This document shows, piece by piece, positions 60,061-64,000 of a stretch of DNA of 64,000 bases; within the stretch, counting starts at the first letter, position 1; every line of letters begins with the position of its first letter. The DNA is from Bacillota bacterium. GTDB taxonomy: Bacteria > Bacillota > Clostridia > Acetivibrionales > DSM-1351. The position numbers were made by a program, and so were the translations under genes. Location of the stretch: positions 186,001 through 250,000 of the forward strand of contig JAEWCZ010000066.1 of assembly GCA_023390335.1 (NCBI GenBank), given 5' to 3'. The notes under the pieces were generated by a model. It was not told the DNA's origin. It was given only the letters and a program-made list of their open reading frames with translations, and made no database searches.

Positions 60061-61305
60061 TTGAAGCTTCTGAAAAATAAAGAAATTCAGCTTATTATAT
60101 GGATAATTACAGTTTTGATTATAGCTTTCGGTGCTGTTACTTATTATACAGTAAAGACCTTTGTAAATTCAGTTAATAAGGTACAAATCCAACAAAATAC
60201 TGCGGTGATAGGTTCTATTGTAAAGCAATATCCACATTTGGAAAGTGATATCGTTAAGAACTACACAAGGGGTTTCAAGGAAGACTATGAGTATGGAAAA
60301 TCAATATTAAAGAAATATTCTTATGACGAAAGCCTTGCTGTAGAAAAGAATTATATGCTTGAAAATAGCTTTAAAAAGGCAAATACCAAACTGGGAATAA
60401 CTCTTGTATTGTTTTGGATGGTTCTGATTTTGTTGTGTGTCCTTTGTTTTAACAGAGTTTTTTCTAAAATAAAAAAGATTAGTGTCAGTGCCGAAGCCAT
60501 TGTAGAAGGAAATTACGATTCAATAAAAGGGGATACCCAAGAAGGCGATATCGGATATCTCATATATCAAATAAATTGTATGAGTGAACGTTTAAGTGAA
60601 AATGTTCATGCGTTGGAAAATGAAAAGATTTTTTTAAAACGAATTATGGCGGACATATCCCATCAGCTTAAAACGCCCCTTGCTTCTCTTATAATGTTTA
60701 ACGATATAATGAAAAATGACAGTACCCTTTCTGAAGAGGAAAGGGATGGTTTTGTTTTAGAGAGTAAGAATCAGCTGGATAGAATGGAATGGCTAATAAA
60801 AAATATACTTAAAATGGCAAAACTTGAGGCAGGAGTAGTTGAGTTTACAATGGAGGAAGCAGATATATCTGAAACTATTCAAAGAAGCCTTTCCCCACTT
60901 AAAGCAATTGCTTCCGAAAAAAATGTGGATTTAAGGCTCCACGGTACTTCAAACACTATAGTAAAGCATGATATAAACTGGACTACGGAAGCATTTTCGA
61001 ACATTATCAAAAATAGTATAGAACATAGTAACTCTGGAGGAGATATTAATATTTCCTGGGATGAAAATAGTGTTTTTGTACAAATAATCATCCAGGACGA
61101 GGGTCAGGGGATTCCAAAGGATGAACTTCCAAGAATCTTTGACAGATTCTACAAAGGATCTTACAGCTTCAATCCAACAAATATCGGAATAGGACTATAC
61201 ATTACAAAGACTATTGTGGAAGGTCAGAACGGGTCAATATACGTAAGCAGTACTATAGGGAAAGGTACCAGGTTTACGGTGAGACTCATGAAGAACCCCC
61301 TTTAA
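60061..61305 (+). CDS. Membrane histidine kinase of the ABC exporter module
   Basis: A 414-residue kinase with two membrane helices (about 10-30 and 112-130), an extracytoplasmic loop of about 80 residues, HAMP and the catalytic core. Phospho-acceptor H201 in MADISHQLKTPLASL; N box NIIKNSIEHSN, G boxes DEGQGIP and IGIGLYITKTI. The short sensor loop resembles intramembrane or peptide-sensing kinases such as those for antimicrobial peptides, in which the exporter itself often acts as sensor. The start is TTG after TGGAGGTTGTATA. Confidence 0.92.
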   Translation: MKLLKNKEIQLIIWIITVLIIAFGAVTYYTVKTFVNSVNKVQIQQNTAVIGSIVKQYPHLESDIVKNYTRGFKEDYEYGKSILKKYSYDESLAVEKNYMLENSFKKANTKLGITLVLFWMVLILLCVLCFNRVFSKIKKISVSAEAIVEGNYDSIKGDTQEGDIGYLIYQINCMSERLSENVHALENEKIFLKRIMADISHQLKTPLASLIMFNDIMKNDSTLSEEERDGFVLESKNQLDRMEWLIKNILKMAKLEAGVVEFTMEEADISETIQRSLSPLKAIASEKNVDLRLHGTSNTIVKHDINWTTEAFSNIIKNSIEHSNSGGDINISWDENSVFVQIIIQDEGQGIPKDELPRIFDRFYKGSYSFNPTNIGIGLYITKTIVEGQNGSIYVSSTIGKGTRFTVRLMKNPL

Positions 61306-61333
61306 AATTAATAAATATTAGGAGGGTTATATA

Positions 61334-62236
61334 ATGGGAAAATATGATGTTTACCTTTACGGAATGACTTTGGTTACAACAATGAATTTGTTGGAAGGAG
61401 AGTATCCGGAAGCTGATACTTATTCCGAAATAAAGGAAAGCTACGTTCTTCCGGGAGGAGAAACCGGAAGCTGTGCAGTAGTATTGTCGGCACTTGGTTG
61501 TACAGTAAAGCTTGACGGAAACTTTCAGGGAAGAAAAACCGAAGAAGTTCTGGAAGAATACCTTGTGGGGATGTTTAGAATCGATATGTCAGGTGTATAT
61601 TTCGATGAAACTTTTGACGGAGTTCAGGACATGGTGTTGATAGGGACAAATACCAGAACATGCTTTGGTAGATTTGGCGCATATTTCAATAATAAAACAA
61701 AAAGATGGAACAAGCCTGATCGTAAGGATATTGAAAATTGCAGTGTTGTGGGACTTGACCCATTCTTTATGGAGCAGTCCGAAGCAGTTGCTGACTTTTG
61801 CCATGAATTAGGGAAGAAGTACGTTACCATTGACTGCAAGTTTGATACGGTGATTCATAAATATTCGGAAGTTAATGTTATATCCAATGAGTTTATCAGA
61901 AGCAATTATCCTGAGAGGGACGTTGAAGAACTATTCAGAGAATATACGGCATACACCGAGGGCTTGGTAATATTTACTTTTGGCTCCCGTGACATAATGT
62001 TTGGACGAAAAAATCAACCCATAAAAAGAATAAAACCCTATAAGGTAAAGGTTCAGAGTACTCTTGGTGCGGGGGACTCTTTCAAGGCAGGAGCAATATA
62101 TGCATTACTAAAAAATATGAGTGACGAACAAATAGTTCAATTTGCTGCAGCAACGGCTGCAACTGTGTGTAGCAGATTTCCACTTGCATTGTATCCGCCA
62201 GAATTGGAAACAATAAATAAGTTAATTAATAAATAA
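61334..62236 (+). CDS. PfkB/ribokinase-family carbohydrate kinase
   Basis: A 300-residue kinase. The anion-hole and catalytic-base motif is STLGAGDSFKAGAIYAL at about 250-266, and the N-terminal PGGETGSCAVVLSALG holds the substrate Gly pair. Sugar or nucleoside substrate is not predictable. It starts 28 bases after the kinase gene without a terminator in between and may be read through, though a functional link to the two-component system is not obvious. Start follows TAGGAGGGTTATATA. Confidence 0.88.
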   Translation: MGKYDVYLYGMTLVTTMNLLEGEYPEADTYSEIKESYVLPGGETGSCAVVLSALGCTVKLDGNFQGRKTEEVLEEYLVGMFRIDMSGVYFDETFDGVQDMVLIGTNTRTCFGRFGAYFNNKTKRWNKPDRKDIENCSVVGLDPFFMEQSEAVADFCHELGKKYVTIDCKFDTVIHKYSEVNVISNEFIRSNYPERDVEELFREYTAYTEGLVIFTFGSRDIMFGRKNQPIKRIKPYKVKVQSTLGAGDSFKAGAIYALLKNMSDEQIVQFAAATAATVCSRFPLALYPPELETINKLINK

Positions 62237-62262
62237 CAGTTTTATAAATAATAGCATTGGTA

Positions 62263-62291
62263 TATAATATAAATGCGAATAATTCCCATTT
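62263..62291 (+). promoter_or_regulatory. -10 box and Zur-like palindrome before the zinc-binding lipoprotein
   Basis: TATAAT (62263-62268) is followed at once by a 21-bp palindrome, AAATGCGAAT and ATTCCCATTT around a central A (62271-62291). The ends AAAT..ATTT and the core AAT-A-ATT match the Gram-positive Zur box layout. Binding would block the transcription start, as expected for zinc repression. Confidence 0.6.
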
Positions 62292-62311
62292 AACTTTAGC
62301 GGAGGTAATTT

Positions 62312-63226
62312 TTGTTGAAACAAGGTAAACTCATATGGACGTTGTTAATAACGTTAGCGTTCTCATTTATATTAGCCGGCTGTTCCAACGGGACTGCAAA
62401 TACTACAAAAAAAGAAGAAACTATAATTGTCACTTCATTTTATCCAATGTATGTTTTTACTCAAAACATTGTAAAGGATATACCAAGTGTAAAGGTTGAA
62501 AACATGACGGAGCCACAGCAAGGCTGTCTTCATGATTACCAGATGGTACCTGCAGATTTGAAAACCCTTGAGAAGGCAGACATTTTTGTAATTAACGGGG
62601 CAGGAATGGAGTCTTTTATGGACAAGGTAATAAAACAGAGACCCTCTCTTAAAATAGTAGAAGCGTCAGAGAACATTGAGCTTTTAAAAGATGCAAATGG
62701 CGAAGAAAATGCACATGTCTGGGTTGGGATTTCAGGTGCCATACAAGAAGTGAAAAATATTTCTGAAGGACTTGCAAAAGCAGATACCAAAAATGCAGAA
62801 GCCTACAGGAAAAATGCTTCTGAATATGTAAAGCAGCTTGAGGCTCAGAAAGTGAAAATGCACAAGGAACTGGATGGGTTCAAAAATAAGAATGTTATCA
62901 CCTTCCACGAAGCTTTTCCGTATTTCGCAAAAGAATTCGGACTTAATGTAGTATCTGTGGTAGAGCGTGAACCCGGAACAGAACCAAGTGCCGGAGAGCT
63001 TGCAGGATTAATAGACAACATAAAAAGTTTAAATGTAAAAGTACTGTTTGCAGAACCACAGTATTCTGCAAGATCAGCCGAATCTATAGCAAAACAAACA
63101 GGTGCAAAGGTTTATATGCTTGATCCTGTTGTAACGGGTGAAAAAAATGCACCTGCAGACAGCTATATAAAGACTATGGATGAGAATCTGAAAGTTCTGG
63201 TAAAGGCTTTTAAAGAGAATCAGTAA
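62312..63226 (+). CDS. Zinc ABC transporter solute-binding lipoprotein, ZnuA/AdcA-type
   Basis: A 304-residue lipoprotein (ILAGC, C24) of the cluster A-I metal-binding family. Metal ligand positions: His in GCLHDYQMVPADL, His in NAHVWVG, His in ITFHEAFPYFAKEFG and the acidic residue in LFAEPQYSAR. The His-rich loop of many ZnuA proteins is absent. The ATPase and permease genes are not next to it: the following gene is convergent and unrelated. Two adjacent TTG codons (62312, 62315) could start it; GGAGG precedes both. A Zur-like palindrome lies upstream. Confidence 0.87.
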   Translation: MLKQGKLIWTLLITLAFSFILAGCSNGTANTTKKEETIIVTSFYPMYVFTQNIVKDIPSVKVENMTEPQQGCLHDYQMVPADLKTLEKADIFVINGAGMESFMDKVIKQRPSLKIVEASENIELLKDANGEENAHVWVGISGAIQEVKNISEGLAKADTKNAEAYRKNASEYVKQLEAQKVKMHKELDGFKNKNVITFHEAFPYFAKEFGLNVVSVVEREPGTEPSAGELAGLIDNIKSLNVKVLFAEPQYSARSAESIAKQTGAKVYMLDPVVTGEKNAPADSYIKTMDENLKVLVKAFKENQ

Positions 63227-63241
63227 TAACTTAAAAAAAAT

Positions 63242-63283
63242 AACACCAACCCTTAATAAAAGAGGGATGGTGCTATTTTTTTA
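63242..63283. terminator. Bidirectional intrinsic terminator
   Basis: ACACCAACCCT pairs with AGGGATGGTGC, with T runs outside on both strands, between the convergent zinc-binding protein and PFOR genes. Confidence 0.8.
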
Positions 63284-63290
63284 TTTATTT

Positions 63291-64000
63291 TTATTGCTCC
63301 GCCATACGCTTTAAACGCATATATTTTTCTTTAGCATGTTCTTCTGCAAGAGTAAACAGTTCTTCAGCCTCTTCAGGGAACATTTTTGCAAGAGACGAAT
63401 ATCTAACCTGTGACATCAGGAATTCCTTGAAGCTTTCCTTGGGCTCTTTGGAATCCAATATAAACGGATTCTTTCCTTCCTTCTTGAGGTCAGGGTTATA
63501 CCTGAACAGGTGCCAGTATCCTGCTGATACAGCGGCAGCTGAATTTGCTATACTTCTTCCCATGCCATCCTTGATTCCATGGCTTATACATGGAGAATAT
63601 GCAATAATAATTGATGGGCCATTGTATGCTTCTGCTTCAGCAATAGCCTTGAGCATCTGGTTTCTGTCTGCACCTATTCCCACTTGTGCCACATACACAT
63701 TTCCATAAGTCATCATCTGTGCGGCAAGATCCTTTTTAGCCTGTTTCTTACCGGAAGAAGCAAACTTGGCAATAGCAGAGGTTGGAGTAGCTTTGGATGC
63801 CTGACCTCCTGTATTTGAATAAATTTCAGTATCGAATACAAGCATGTTGATGTCGTCTCCTGTAGAGAGAACGTGGTCAACTCCGCCATAACCTATATCG
63901 TAAGCCCAACCGTCTCCTCCTACTACCCATATTGAACGTTTGATAAGATAGTCTTTCTTTTCAATAAGTTCGTTAACCAATTGCATTTGTTTCTGATCAT
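63291..64000 (-). CDS. nifJ: Pyruvate:ferredoxin oxidoreductase, C-terminal part (partial)
   Basis: The last about 236 residues of PFOR; the frame stays open past the window end. The thiamine diphosphate/Mg site is VVGGDGWAYDIGYGGVDHVLSTGDDINMLVFDTEIYSNTGGQ; conserved FASSGKKQAKKDLA, IIAYSPCISHGIKDG and AGYWHLFRYNPDL follow. The enzyme makes acetyl-CoA, CO2 and reduced ferredoxin from pyruvate and marks an anaerobic fermenter. Domain order suggests the single-chain clostridial form of about 1,170 residues, with its domains I-V mostly outside the window. Confidence 0.95.
   Translation of the reverse strand, partial: DQKQMQLVNELIEKKDYLIKRSIWVVGGDGWAYDIGYGGVDHVLSTGDDINMLVFDTEIYSNTGGQASKATPTSAIAKFASSGKKQAKKDLAAQMMTYGNVYVAQVGIGADRNQMLKAIAEAEAYNGPSIIIAYSPCISHGIKDGMGRSIANSAAAVSAGYWHLFRYNPDLKKEGKNPFILDSKEPKESFKEFLMSQVRYSSLAKMFPEEAEELFTLAEEHAKEKYMRLKRMAEQ

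Noticed and set aside
56063..61305. A new defence or toxin system
   Set aside because: All four genes fit known exporter and two-component families; nothing suggests phage defence.
1..64000. rRNA, tRNA, transposase or prophage genes
   Set aside because: I looked on both strands and recognised none; only the small non-coding palindromic elements could be of mobile origin.

Overview
The window looks like a piece of the chromosome of a low-GC, anaerobic, spore-forming, plant-polysaccharide-degrading Firmicute. The best guess is a Ruminiclostridium / Clostridium cluster III relative of R. cellulolyticum. This is inferred from pyruvate:ferredoxin oxidoreductase, Spo0E-like and SleL/YaaH-like sporulation genes, strong AGGAGG ribosome sites with frequent TTG starts, intracellular GH3 and GH8 glycosidases, and a sugar ABC transporter coupled to a YesM/YesN-type two-component system. 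No rRNA, tRNA, CRISPR array, prophage or transposase gene was recognised.

Layout. 0-8.7 kb is mixed housekeeping: the C-terminus of an unknown repeat protein, an ArsR regulator with a palindromic operator, a decayed Old Yellow Enzyme fragment, a DUF1858 redox protein, a DUF1646 membrane protein behind a probable Na+-I riboswitch and a 30-residue membrane peptide, a double GNAT, a GyrI-like protein, Mn-catalase, a zinc alcohol dehydrogenase with an MBL hydrolase, and a LysM-GH18 spore hydrolase. 8.9-15.2 kb is a flavin-based extracellular electron transfer (FLEET) locus: Ndh2-like dehydrogenase, DmkA-like prenyltransferase, EetA, EetB, a duplicated-domain PplA-like lipoprotein and ApbE/FmnB. 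15.3-20.7 kb holds four consecutive MFS exporters with an aldo/keto reductase pseudogene among them.

20.8-30.1 kb contains polyamine genes (SpeA; carboxy(nor)spermidine dehydrogenase and decarboxylase), interrupted by two divergent DUF421/DUF4363 pairs, a Gfo/Idh/MocA oxidoreductase behind a perfect inverted repeat, a copper-amine-oxidase-N-like secreted protein and Spo0E. 30.2-33.4 kb has an SGNH/MBOAT O-acetylation pair and a DUF2809 membrane protein. 33.5-44.8 kb is an oligosaccharide locus: solute-binding protein, two permeases, a second solute-binding lipoprotein, histidine kinase, AraC-type regulator, Fe-S aldo/keto reductase and GH3 glucosidase. Its first ribosome site is buried in a hairpin.

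44.9-64 kb contains Ogt, an ArsR regulator with a four-domain CoA-disulfide reductase/rhodanese/TusA/DsrE2 sulfur protein, UppP, TrmB, an inactive-S24 HTH regulator, CorA, GH8, an ABC-FtsX exporter followed by a two-component system, a PfkB kinase, a zinc-binding lipoprotein behind a Zur-like palindrome, and the C-terminal part of pyruvate:ferredoxin oxidoreductase. A family of small palindromic repeats is dispersed at 15.2, 48.8, 50.1 and 55.8 kb.

All function calls come from reading motifs and gene order by eye; no database search was run.
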